A DNA stretch of 64,000 nucleotides, taken from contig WTGY01000127.1 of NCBI GenBank assembly GCA_011523365.1, positions 1-64,000 on the forward strand, given 5' to 3'. The DNA comes from Caldilineaceae bacterium. GTDB lineage: Bacteria; Chloroflexota; Anaerolineae; Caldilineales; Caldilineaceae. Position 1 is the stretch's first letter. Each line of letters opens with the position of its first letter. Shown here one piece after another: positions 16,366 to 23,880 of this stretch. Both the position numbers and the translations under genes were made by a program. The notes under the pieces are model-generated. The model did no database searches, had not been told where the DNA came from, and saw nothing but the letters and a program-made list of their open reading frames with translations.

Positions 16366-17235
16366 TCAGGCCAGTTCGGGATGCTGGAGGATGTGCTGGT
16401 AGATATGGTTGCAGGAGGTCAGCTCCATTTTCTGGCGGGCGTGATCGAGCAGGAGGCCGATCTGGGCGGCCTGTTTGTCGATGCGGTGGATGGACCAGGG
16501 GTGAAAGATGGGCATGTAGTATAGAAGGTCCTGCTGCGTGCAGTAGTCGATGCCGGGCGCGTAGGCTTGGTAGACGCCTTGGGCGTCGCGGGGCATTTCG
16601 GTGGGATAGGGCCAGGGCAGGAGCGGCGGCCAGTGCACCTTAGCCGGCTGGCCGGTGAGGACGTTGTCGTGCCAAGCGTGCGAAGGCGTTTCCAGGAGAT
16701 CGGGGAAGCCATCCTCAGCATACCAGAAAGGCTGATCGAGCAGGGCGGGGAAGGTCCCATTTGGCCCCATGCCGACGCTGCGCACGTAGCGGTAACCGGC
16801 CTCCCACATCACCTCCAGAACGGCAGGATGGCCGCGGAAGCCGTTTGTGTAGCCGCCGGGCGCGGTGAGGCCGTTGACCGCGCGGCCGAAGGAGTCTTCG
16901 ATCAGTTTTTTGGCGTCGCCGAGCTCGTATCTGAGGGCGGCTTTGTCGTGGCCCAGCTCTTTCAGGTTGGGATGGGTGAAGGTGTGGCACTGGATGTCGA
17001 AGAGGGGATGGTCGAGAATGGCGCGCAGTTCGGGGCCGCAGAGCTCCAGCATTTTGGCGACGAGGAAGAAGGAAGCGGGCGCGCCGCGCTGCAGGTGGAC
17101 GTCGGCGACGGCGCGCACACCGTTGAGAAATTCGGCGATGTGTTCGGGCGTGTAGCTGAAGCCTTTTTGACGCCGGGCCTTATCCCACCAGGGGTATACG
17201 CCTTCGGTGTCATATGCGGCGACGTAAAAAGACAT
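16366..17235 (-). CDS. Polysaccharide deacetylase (CE4/NodB-like) family protein
   Basis: A 289-residue protein with a NodB-homology-like fold. The early YDTEGVYPWW segment supplies the catalytic/metal Asp, and CHTFTHPNLKELG near residue 120 is the His-x3-His metal motif (HTFTH). GGYTNGFRGHP and a later SHAWHDN follow. It would de-N- or O-acetylate a glycan or act as a related amidohydrolase. No signal peptide is present, so a cytosolic role is likely. The start at 17235 is chosen because GAGAGG is correctly spaced and the fold begins there; the ORF extends to 17289. Confidence 0.8.
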   Translation of the reverse strand: MSFYVAAYDTEGVYPWWDKARRQKGFSYTPEHIAEFLNGVRAVADVHLQRGAPASFFLVAKMLELCGPELRAILDHPLFDIQCHTFTHPNLKELGHDKAALRYELGDAKKLIEDSFGRAVNGLTAPGGYTNGFRGHPAVLEVMWEAGYRYVRSVGMGPNGTFPALLDQPFWYAEDGFPDLLETPSHAWHDNVLTGQPAKVHWPPLLPWPYPTEMPRDAQGVYQAYAPGIDYCTQQDLLYYMPIFHPWSIHRIDKQAAQIGLLLDHARQKMELTSCNHIYQHILQHPELA

Positions 17236-17452
17236 GGTGTGCCTCTCTTTCGGTTGAGGAGAGGAAAGTGGAAATCCCCTGCTCCTCAATCATTGCTTCG
17301 CGATCAGGTTTCGACAAGTCTACACAGTTCGCTCTGGAATGCAACGCATCAGCGAACGTAATCTTTGCATTGGGATGTTGGACAGCCTAGAATCGTCGAG
17401 CACTTTTGTGCGGTAGATTTCCATCTATTTCGGGCCGCAAGGATTCATGCTT

Positions 17453-17695
17453 ATGGACAAACAGAATGTAACCCTCTCGCTGCCGGGCTCGGTCCTACGC
17501 AAGGCAGGGAAGATAGCGAAGGACCAGAACCGATCCCTGTCGGAACTTGTGGCGGAGCTGCTCACCGAACTAGTAGAACGAGAAGATCCGTACGCCAAGG
17601 CGATGCGCAGACATATGGCCTTGCTGGCCCAGGTTACTGATCTGGACACCTGCGGCTCGACCGGTTGGACGCGTGCAGACCTTCACGATCGCTGA
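17453..17695 (+). CDS. Ribbon-helix-helix (CopG/VapB-like) antitoxin, orphan
   Basis: An 80-residue protein whose N-terminal part (VTLSLPGSVLRKAGKIA) is a ribbon-helix-helix DNA-binding motif, followed by SLSELVAELL and a short tail ending WTRADLHDR. Such a tail commonly precedes a PIN-domain toxin gene. Here no toxin follows; the next gene is convergent and begins 27 bases later. The ATG at 17453 has AAGGA 9 bases upstream, better than the ATG at 17447. An overlapping frame at 17673 starts MQTFTIAEAKSQLQ, which looks like the first residues of a Phd/YefM antitoxin, so this spot may be a decayed toxin-antitoxin locus. Confidence 0.75.
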   Translation: MDKQNVTLSLPGSVLRKAGKIAKDQNRSLSELVAELLTELVEREDPYAKAMRRHMALLAQVTDLDTCGSTGWTRADLHDR

Positions 17696-17721
17696 AGCGA
17701 AATCTCAGCTGCAGCGCCCTT

Positions 17722-18810
17722 TTACAGCTTACTCATCTTTTCCAGGACCGGCCAAAAGTCCAGCTGTTCGACGGCGTGGCTGCGGTAGATGCCGACGCCG
17801 TCGGCGCCGCAGTCCATGGCGACTTCGGCGGCGCGCAGCATCTGGTCGGGCTGCTGGAAGCTGCCGGGGTGATAACAGGAGAGCTCGGCGATGACCGGGG
17901 TGCGACCGGCGGATACTTCGACGGCGTAGGTGAGCTGGCGCTGGAGTGCGTCGAGGTCGGAGTTGGTGCGGAACCAGATGTAGAACTCGTCGACGAGGCC
18001 CTGTTCGAGCCAGGCGGGCCAGTCATGCAGAAGCTTGAGGTAGTCCTCTTTTTCGCCGGCGATGAGGGTGGTGGAGAAGACGGCGTCGGGCCTGGCCTGC
18101 TTGACGGCGGCGCGCATTTCGGTCAGGGCGAGGGTGACGTAGTCGGCGCGGAACTGCAGCCATTCGGGGTCGTCGTTGGGCAGGTCGAACGGGTTTTTGC
18201 CGTGTTTGGCCTGGAATTCGTTGACGGTACGATCTTCGTAGCCGTAGGGGACGGCGCCATTCTCGTCCTCGTTTCCGAGTACGAACTCGACCTGTATGCC
18301 GTCGCCCCGGGTGTGGGCGAGCGTGTCAATGAACTGCTCGGTCTGCTCAGCGCGCACTTCGGGGAAGGCAGCGCTGAGGTATAGATCGTCGCCTGGCTGC
18401 AGGGTGTAGGAGCGGGTGCGGGTGAGGCTGCGGAACTGCGGGTTTTTGGCGGCGAAGTCGGTCATGGTGGTGGTTACTTTGGGGGCGTCGTAGATGGGGC
18501 GATGGCTGTCCATGACTGCGCGGGCCTCGGCTGCGGTCACGGGGGGGCGCAGAAAGTCGAGGGACCAGCCGTAGGTGACGCGCGCCCAGCCGTGACGGGG
18601 GAATGAGTTGTAGTTGATGTAGGGGTCGACCTTAAGGCCGACGGCATGGGCGGCTTCAGTAAGGGCGCGGGTGCGGTCTCCACCGATGATTTTGGTGACG
18701 CCTATGTCGGCGCACTTCTGCACCCAGGCGGGCAGAAAGTCGGCGTAGTCGGGATCGTCGGGGATTCTCTCCACTACGGGCGGTCCCCAGAGTACCAAGC
18801 GTTCAGGCAT
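17722..18810 (-). CDS. TIM-barrel glycoside-hydrolase-like protein
   Basis: A 362-residue soluble protein that reads like a glycosidase-type (beta/alpha)8 barrel: alternating segments such as KVDPYINYNSF, QVEFVLGNEDENG, WLQFRADYVTLAL, VFSTTLIAGE and VDEFYIWFRTNSD. The FRADY segment and neighbouring acidic residues recall GHL10/family-10-like hydrolases. I cannot name catalytic residues with certainty and no signal peptide is present. The start has GAGGA about 10 bases upstream. It is transcribed with the aminotransferase-fold gene upstream and is convergent with the orphan antitoxin. Confidence 0.55.
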   Translation of the reverse strand: MPERLVLWGPPVVERIPDDPDYADFLPAWVQKCADIGVTKIIGGDRTRALTEAAHAVGLKVDPYINYNSFPRHGWARVTYGWSLDFLRPPVTAAEARAVMDSHRPIYDAPKVTTTMTDFAAKNPQFRSLTRTRSYTLQPGDDLYLSAAFPEVRAEQTEQFIDTLAHTRGDGIQVEFVLGNEDENGAVPYGYEDRTVNEFQAKHGKNPFDLPNDDPEWLQFRADYVTLALTEMRAAVKQARPDAVFSTTLIAGEKEDYLKLLHDWPAWLEQGLVDEFYIWFRTNSDLDALQRQLTYAVEVSAGRTPVIAELSCYHPGSFQQPDQMLRAAEVAMDCGADGVGIYRSHAVEQLDFWPVLEKMSKL

Positions 18811-18873
18811 CTTACTTTTTCCTCTTCTTCGTGGATAGTTGCGCGTATGCGTCGGCGTTAGCGGCCACTGTGG

Positions 18874-20058
18874 TTACAGCTCTTCGTCCAGGCCCTCCAG
18901 CAGGCGGTCCACCTCGCTCTCGTCGTTGAAGGCGGCGACGGAGATGCGCATGGCGACTTTGACCGGATCGGGCGGGGCGGTGAGCCATTGGGATTTGACG
19001 ACCGTCTGATGGCGTTGGTGCATCTTTTCGACGAGGCCGTCCATGTCGGTCTTGGTGAAGCCGTCGAACATCAGCGAGGTGATGCCGGCGGACTTTCCGG
19101 GTTCCTGGGGGGTGATGATGCGGGCGCGGTCGATGTGGCCGACGCCCTGGCGCAGGCGGCCGGAGAGCTGGGTTATTCTTTCCTGCATTGTATCCAGGCC
19201 GATGCTTTCCGCTATCTCGACGGCGCGGCCGAGGCCGACGACGAGGGCGTGGTTGTAGGTGCCGATTTCGGTGCGGGAGCGGGCGGTCGGCGCCGGCGTG
19301 GGGGCATCGGGCAGCGACCAGGGGCTGCGGTCGGGAATGAAGTTGGGGTGGAAGTTGGGGAGCTGTTTTTGGGAGATATACGTATAGCCGGTGCCCATGG
19401 GGCCGAGCAGCCATTTGTGGCCGGAACCGACGGCAAAATCGCAGTCGAGCTCCTTCAGGTCTACCGGCATCTGGCCGACCGATTGGGCCAGATCGAGCAT
19501 GACGGGCACGCCGGCGTCGTGGGCGATGGCGGCTGCCTGCTTGCAGGGGAGAAGACGGCCATTGGGGGAGGCGATGTGGCTGAGGCAGATCAGGCGGGTG
19601 CGGTCGGTGAGCACAGATGCGAGATCGCCGAGAAGATGTTCGTCGTACACTTCGCCCAGCACGATGGTCTTCACGCCGTGTAGCTGCTTGAGCGAATAGG
19701 AGAGCCCGTAAGTGCTGACATGTTCCAGCGAGGTCATGACGAACTCATCGCCTTCCTGCCAGTCGAGACCGCGTACGATCTGTTGCATGGCACGGGATGT
19801 GTTTGTCTCGATGCCGAGCTCCTCTTCCTGGACGTTGAGCATTCGAGCCAGTCCGCTGCGGGCGGCGGCTTCGCGTTCGATGTGCGACTGCCTGCCGGCG
19901 GGGGTGGCGGGGCCGTGGCGGGCCTCGGTTTCCATCGTCTCGCGCACCGCCTGGAGCACGGAGTCGCTGGCGGGACCGTAGGTCCCGGTCTGAAAGTATC
20001 CGACTTCCGCGGTCATGGGAAGGTCTTGCCGAAGCTGTTCAACCGTCATGCGTGACAT
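18874..20058 (-). CDS. Class-V aminotransferase-fold PLP enzyme
   Basis: A 394-residue fold-type-I PLP protein of the class-V group (cysteine desulfurase, isopenicillin-N epimerase, kynureninase-like). The PLP-binding Lys lies in GSGHKWLLGPMGTG near residue 210, the Asp that pairs with the pyridine N in VMLDLAQSVGQ near 185, and a substrate-binding Arg near the C-terminus in VAMRISVAAFN. A desulfurase-type cysteine loop is not obvious, so an epimerase, lyase or aminotransferase activity is more likely. The long upstream extension of the frame (to 20502) is non-coding: it crosses the dispersed repeat, and the conserved N-terminus begins at 20058. Confidence 0.88.
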   Translation of the reverse strand: MSRMTVEQLRQDLPMTAEVGYFQTGTYGPASDSVLQAVRETMETEARHGPATPAGRQSHIEREAAARSGLARMLNVQEEELGIETNTSRAMQQIVRGLDWQEGDEFVMTSLEHVSTYGLSYSLKQLHGVKTIVLGEVYDEHLLGDLASVLTDRTRLICLSHIASPNGRLLPCKQAAAIAHDAGVPVMLDLAQSVGQMPVDLKELDCDFAVGSGHKWLLGPMGTGYTYISQKQLPNFHPNFIPDRSPWSLPDAPTPAPTARSRTEIGTYNHALVVGLGRAVEIAESIGLDTMQERITQLSGRLRQGVGHIDRARIITPQEPGKSAGITSLMFDGFTKTDMDGLVEKMHQRHQTVVKSQWLTAPPDPVKVAMRISVAAFNDESEVDRLLEGLDEEL

Positions 20059-20377
20059 ACAATGGGCCTTGTGCTGGATGGAGTTGGAAAGAAAACCCCC
20101 GGCGGGATTTTTTCGGGCACTGTGAAGGCCGGAAGGGATCACCGGGAGGGTACTGCGAATGATAACCGACAGAGACAGATTCTGTCTAAGGTGGACTGAA
20201 GCGGTAGACAGAAGTGGGGAGCGGGTTGGCAGAACGTGGCGCGTCAAGTAAGATTGAAGATCGCTGGGGGAGTGACCTGCAGTGGTCAGTGGCTTGAGAA
20301 AGTGCGAGGGAGAGTAAGCCCTGTTGGGTAGGCACGATGGTGGAAAGAGGCAGCACGGTGGATGAGGCTGGTGTAGA

Positions 20378-20435
20378 GGGGGCGTTGCGGGGGCGGAGCC
20401 CCCGCACAAGGGAGGGCCAAAGGCCCGACCGCCCA
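20378..20435 (+). repeat. Dispersed two-hairpin element, copy 2
   Basis: Hairpin 1 is GCGGGGGC-GGA-GCCCCCGC (20387-20405). Hairpin 2 is GGGCC-AAA-GGCCC, with a 3-base loop where the other copies have GAATA, so the stem is kept while the loop changes. A GGGCG at the left can pair with CGCCC at the right to close the structure. The rest of the 531-base gap 20059-20589 holds a two-unit CAGTGGT heptad (20280-20293) and a purine-rich tract; no gene is supported in it. Confidence 0.85.
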
Positions 20436-20589
20436 AATGTGAGGAGAGAGGGGAGAGGAGTGAGGAGTCAGAGAAACCTTCTCTCGCCCGAATCTGGGTC
20501 ACGAACTGAATGTGGCCGGGATGTGATGGCGTTTACTTGATAGGGTTTGCTGCGGGAAAGAAGGGCCGCAGCCATCCACGAGCTTGTTG

Positions 20590-21708
20590 ATGAATCAGAC
20601 ATCACCGCTGCCACAGGCAGCCGCAGAGAGAACGGGGAACCGGTGGTTTGGGCGCCCGCGATGGGGGGTGGCGGCGTTCCTGGTTTTTGCGTTGCTGGTG
20701 GTCCTGGCGAGCAGCATCAACACGCCCCAGGCCCGGTTTTTCGCGGCCGAGCGCTTCCAGACCTTCGTCACGATTTTCCTCAGCCTGTTTATCGAGGCCG
20801 CTCCTTTTCTGATTGCCGGTTCGGTTGTTTCGGGCTTCATTGCCGTCTATGTGAACCAGGGGATGGTGGAGCGGTACATACCCAATCATCCGTTGCTGGC
20901 GGCGCTGGCGGGTGCGGGGTTGGGCTTTGTCTTCCCTGTGTGTGAGTGCGGGGTGGTGCCGGTGACGCGGCGGCTGTACGGCAAGGGGCTACCGCTGCCG
21001 GTGGGGATCGCCTTTTTGCTGGCGGCGCCGGTGATCAATCCGGTTGTGATCTTCAGTACTTATGCGGCGTTCGGTTGGGGCCCGGTACTGTGGGGGCGGG
21101 TTGTGTTCAGCATGCTGGTGGCGTTTTCCGTTGGGCTGATCTTTCATCTGGCGCGTCCGCGTGAGATTCTGCTGCCGGAGACGCTGGCCGTCTCCAGCGG
21201 CCACGACGACTCCGGTGATCACGAACAGTGTGATGACCATGACCACAGTCACGATCACGACCATAGTCACGACCATAGTCACGACCACGGTGGTTCCGGC
21301 CCGGGCGTCTGGCAGGCGCTTATGATGGCGGGGGATGATTTTCTGGACATGGGCCGTTATCTGATCGCCGGAGCGATGCTGGCGGCGGTGATGCAGACGG
21401 TCGTTCCGCAGTCGACATTGCTCACTATCGGTCAGGGGCCTATCATCTCGGTCTTTGTGATGATGGCGCTGGCGTACATTCTGTCGGTCTGCTCGACGGT
21501 GGACGCCTTTATCGCGCTGGCTTTCAGCAACGCGTTCACGACCGGCTCGCTGTTTGGCTTTCTGGTGTTCGGGCCGATGGTGGATATCAAGAGCTCGCTG
21601 CTGTTTATGGGGGTCTTCCGGCGGCGGACGGTCCTGTATCTGATCCTGCTGCCGCTGGCGCTGGTGGCGGTTATCGGTGTCTTCTGGAACGTGCAGGTGG
21701 GTGTTTGA
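20590..21708 (+). CDS. YraQ/ArsP-type permease with His-rich metal-binding loop
   Basis: A 372-residue integral membrane protein of the DUF318/ArsP_1 (PF03773) group, with two blocks of four to five hydrophobic helices separated by a cytoplasmic loop. The first block contains the conserved [12 protein letters not shown] (near residue 118), the second [15 protein letters not shown] (near 300). The loop at about residues 205-235 is almost entirely His and Asp (repeats of DHDHSH), a likely Zn, Cu or Ni binding site. Homologues are implicated in efflux of metals or metalloids; direction and substrate here are inferred. The downstream TIGR03943 gene overlaps by 4 bases, a pairing known for this family. 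Confidence 0.88.
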   Translation: MNQTSPLPQAAAERTGNRWFGRPRWGVAAFLVFALLVVLASSINTPQARFFAAERFQTFVTIFLSLFIEAAPFLIAGSVVSGFIAVYVNQGMVERYIPNHPLLAALAGAGLGFVFPVCECGVVPVTRRLYGKGLPLPVGIAFLLAAPVINPVVIFSTYAAFGWGPVLWGRVVFSMLVAFSVGLIFHLARPREILLPETLAVSSGHDDSGDHEQCDDHDHSHDHDHSHDHSHDHGGSGPGVWQALMMAGDDFLDMGRYLIAGAMLAAVMQTVVPQSTLLTIGQGPIISVFVMMALAYILSVCSTVDAFIALAFSNAFTTGSLFGFLVFGPMVDIKSSLLFMGVFRRRTVLYLILLPLALVAVIGVFWNVQVGV

Positions 21709-22589
21709 CGGGTAGGTTGGAGAGAGACAGGACAGGCGAGGAAGTGTCACAGGATTCAGCTACTATAACCGGCAGACTGCTGCGATTGCCCAAGGTGCAG
21801 GCCGCTCTCAAGGGGCTGCTGCTGCTGGGGCTGGGCATCTTTCTGTTTACGCGCATCACGTCAGGCACGCTCAACTACTACATCAGTCAACGGTTTGACT
21901 GGCTGACAGTGGCAGCTGTGCTCGGTCTGATCGTGGTGGGGTTGAGCTACCGTTACCTGCTTCAGGAGGCCGAGGATTCGGACGCGTCGGATGACCCTAC
22001 GCCCGACGTGTCAGGCGAGGCCGGGTCCACGGCTGCGGGTGACAGTCATCAACTCAGCCACGATCACAGCCATACTTTGGGTTGGTCGGGGCTTGTGCTT
22101 ATCTCCCTTCCGATCGTTCTCGGGCTGCTGGTGCCTCCGCGTCCTCTGGGCGTGGCTGCGCTGCAGAATCGTGAAATCAGCGGCGGGGGATTGGACTCGG
22201 TATTGCCGGCTGCGGTAGGTTCCTCGGTGGTGCGGGAGAGCAGCGAGCGCACGATTCTGGACTGGATTCTCGCGTTTCACCAGGGAGAGCGGCCAGCGGA
22301 GACCGACACTGCGGATGTGGTTGGTTTTGTCTACCTCGATGACGCCGAGGATGAGGCAGCGTTTACCCTCACGCGCTTTGTCGTCGGTTGCTGCGCGGCG
22401 GATGCCATGGCGGTCGGTCTGCCGGTCAGCCTGGCGGCCGGTCTGCCTTCTGAAGAGGCGTTGGAGGAGGGCCAGTGGGTGCGGGTCGTCGGACAGTTCG
22501 CGGCTTCCACAGGTAACGATATTCCGGTGCTTGTGGCGGAGCAGTTGGAGGCTGTACCGGAACCCAATCAGCCCTATCTCTACCCCTGA
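21705..22589 (+). CDS. TIGR03943-family membrane protein (YcgQ-like), partner of the permease
   Basis: A 294-residue protein with two or three N-terminal hydrophobic helices, a short His-rich linker (SHDHSHTLG near residue 122) and a C-terminal soluble domain with [13 protein letters not shown] near residue 226, the hallmark of the TIGR03943/DUF1980 family. The double Cys may bind a metal. These proteins are encoded beside YraQ/YcgR-type permeases, as here. The assigned TTG start overlaps the permease stop (TTGA); a GTG at 21744 is an alternative. Confidence 0.88.
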   Translation: MTGRLERDRTGEEVSQDSATITGRLLRLPKVQAALKGLLLLGLGIFLFTRITSGTLNYYISQRFDWLTVAAVLGLIVVGLSYRYLLQEAEDSDASDDPTPDVSGEAGSTAAGDSHQLSHDHSHTLGWSGLVLISLPIVLGLLVPPRPLGVAALQNREISGGGLDSVLPAAVGSSVVRESSERTILDWILAFHQGERPAETDTADVVGFVYLDDAEDEAAFTLTRFVVGCCAADAMAVGLPVSLAAGLPSEEALEEGQWVRVVGQFAASTGNDIPVLVAEQLEAVPEPNQPYLYP

Positions 22590-22663
22590 CACCTTTGAGA
22601 TGATGCCAGTGCTCAACGGCCAGGCGTATCTGCGGCCCGTACTGGTCCCCAACCCTCAAATTC

Positions 22664-23803
22664 ATGAGCCGATTTGATCTGACCGTACTGTCGATCCTCA
22701 GCCTGTGCACGCTGTTGCTTCTGGGCCTGTGGGGGCAGAGCCGCCGGGTTGGCAGGGACGACGGCGTTACTTACGTTCTCTACAAGACGGTCGATGAGGT
22801 CGGGCGCGCGCAGTTGCACGCACTGCCGTTCGAGGCGGGTGGGCCCGGCGCCGACCTCTCGCCCCGTGCCCTGACCCCAGATGAAGTCAGTGTGTGGGAT
22901 TTCGCGCCGTCACCGGACGGCAGGTTGGTGGCCTACGGGGCGCTGGGTGAACTGGGGTTCAGCGATCTGCGGTTGATCGATCTGGCCAGCGGGCAGGACC
23001 GACCGTTGCTGGCCTGCGAAAACGCGTCGTGCAGTGGGCCGAGCTGGTCGGCCGACGGCCAGTACCTAGCCTACACGCGCCGTTCGGTCAACGCGTTCGC
23101 GTCGGGTGTGCTGAGCCCGCCGCGGATCTGGTTATTGGATGTGGAATCGGGCGAAACTGCGCCGATCTTCAGCGACAGCCAGCGTCTTGGTCTCGATGGG
23201 CGCTGGTCTGTTGATGGGGCGTGGCTCTGTTTCGTGTCGCCGGAGGAGCAACAGCTGGCGGTCATCGATCTCACGGGAGGGCCGGCGGACGAGGCCGGGC
23301 GGACCGACTTCTATCCGACCGCCACTGGTGAGACATGCACCTGGGACCGTTCGCTACCCCGACTGTATACGACCGAATTCAGTCAGAGCGGCGACGAGTG
23401 GATGACCCATCTGATCGCGATCGACGTAGAGACCGGCGAGCAGGTCGAATTAAGTGTAGTAGGGAGCGAGGGCGCGGCGCTGGTCCACGACAGTTCGGCG
23501 GTACCGTCGGCGGACGGCGCCTGGATCGCGTTTCAGCGCAAGGAGTTGGAAGGGCCGGGCGCGACGCGGGGCAGCCAGATCTGGCGGATGCGCCCGGACG
23601 GTACGGAGGCGACGGCGCTGACTGCGGATCCGGCCTACGACCACGGGCGACCGGTGTGGAGTCCCGACGGGCGCTTTCTGATCACGCGGCGGTTTCCCCT
23701 GCGAGGGCCGGATGTCGTGCCCTCGTTGTGGCTGATCGATTTGGAGACGGGTGAGGTGCGTCTTCTGGTGGAGCCGGGGGACTTCCCGGCAGTTGCGCAG
23801 TAA
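22664..23803 (+). CDS. Membrane-anchored beta-propeller (TolB/WD40-like) protein
   Basis: A 379-residue protein with an N-terminal signal anchor (residues 5-23, Leu-rich, without a lipobox) and repeated propeller blades marked by FAPSPDGRLVAYG, GPSWSADGQYLAYTR, GRWSVDGAWLCFV, VPSADGAWIAFQR and PVWSPDGRFLITRR. The blades place it outside the membrane, probably as a scaffold or ligand-sensing protein. It is 74 bases downstream of the TIGR03943 gene on the same strand; whether it belongs functionally with the metal permease is unclear. Confidence 0.85.
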   Translation: MSRFDLTVLSILSLCTLLLLGLWGQSRRVGRDDGVTYVLYKTVDEVGRAQLHALPFEAGGPGADLSPRALTPDEVSVWDFAPSPDGRLVAYGALGELGFSDLRLIDLASGQDRPLLACENASCSGPSWSADGQYLAYTRRSVNAFASGVLSPPRIWLLDVESGETAPIFSDSQRLGLDGRWSVDGAWLCFVSPEEQQLAVIDLTGGPADEAGRTDFYPTATGETCTWDRSLPRLYTTEFSQSGDEWMTHLIAIDVETGEQVELSVVGSEGAALVHDSSAVPSADGAWIAFQRKELEGPGATRGSQIWRMRPDGTEATALTADPAYDHGRPVWSPDGRFLITRRFPLRGPDVVPSLWLIDLETGEVRLLVEPGDFPAVAQ

Positions 23804-23853
23804 CGGCAGCGGCCAGCGGCTTTATTGATCCCCACTCTTTGCCAACCACTGAC

Positions 23854-23880
23854 AGCGAGCGGTAAACACCGGTGCTCGCT
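23854..23880. terminator. Hairpin between convergent genes
   Basis: AGCGAGC (23854-23860) pairs with GCTCGCT (23874-23880), with further GGT/ACC pairing inside. It lies between the beta-propeller gene and the convergent UxaA-like gene and overlaps the stop of the latter by two bases. There is no T-tract, so the terminator role is weak. Confidence 0.4.

Noticed and set aside
18866-18872. GCCACTG resembling the B12 box of a cobalamin riboswitch
   Set aside because: It lies just past the 3' end of a gene, with none of the surrounding riboswitch helices, and the adjacent genes are not B12-related.
20059-20502. N-terminal extension of the class-V aminotransferase-fold gene
   Set aside because: The stretch reads through the dispersed two-hairpin element and is not protein-like; the conserved N-terminus begins at 20058.
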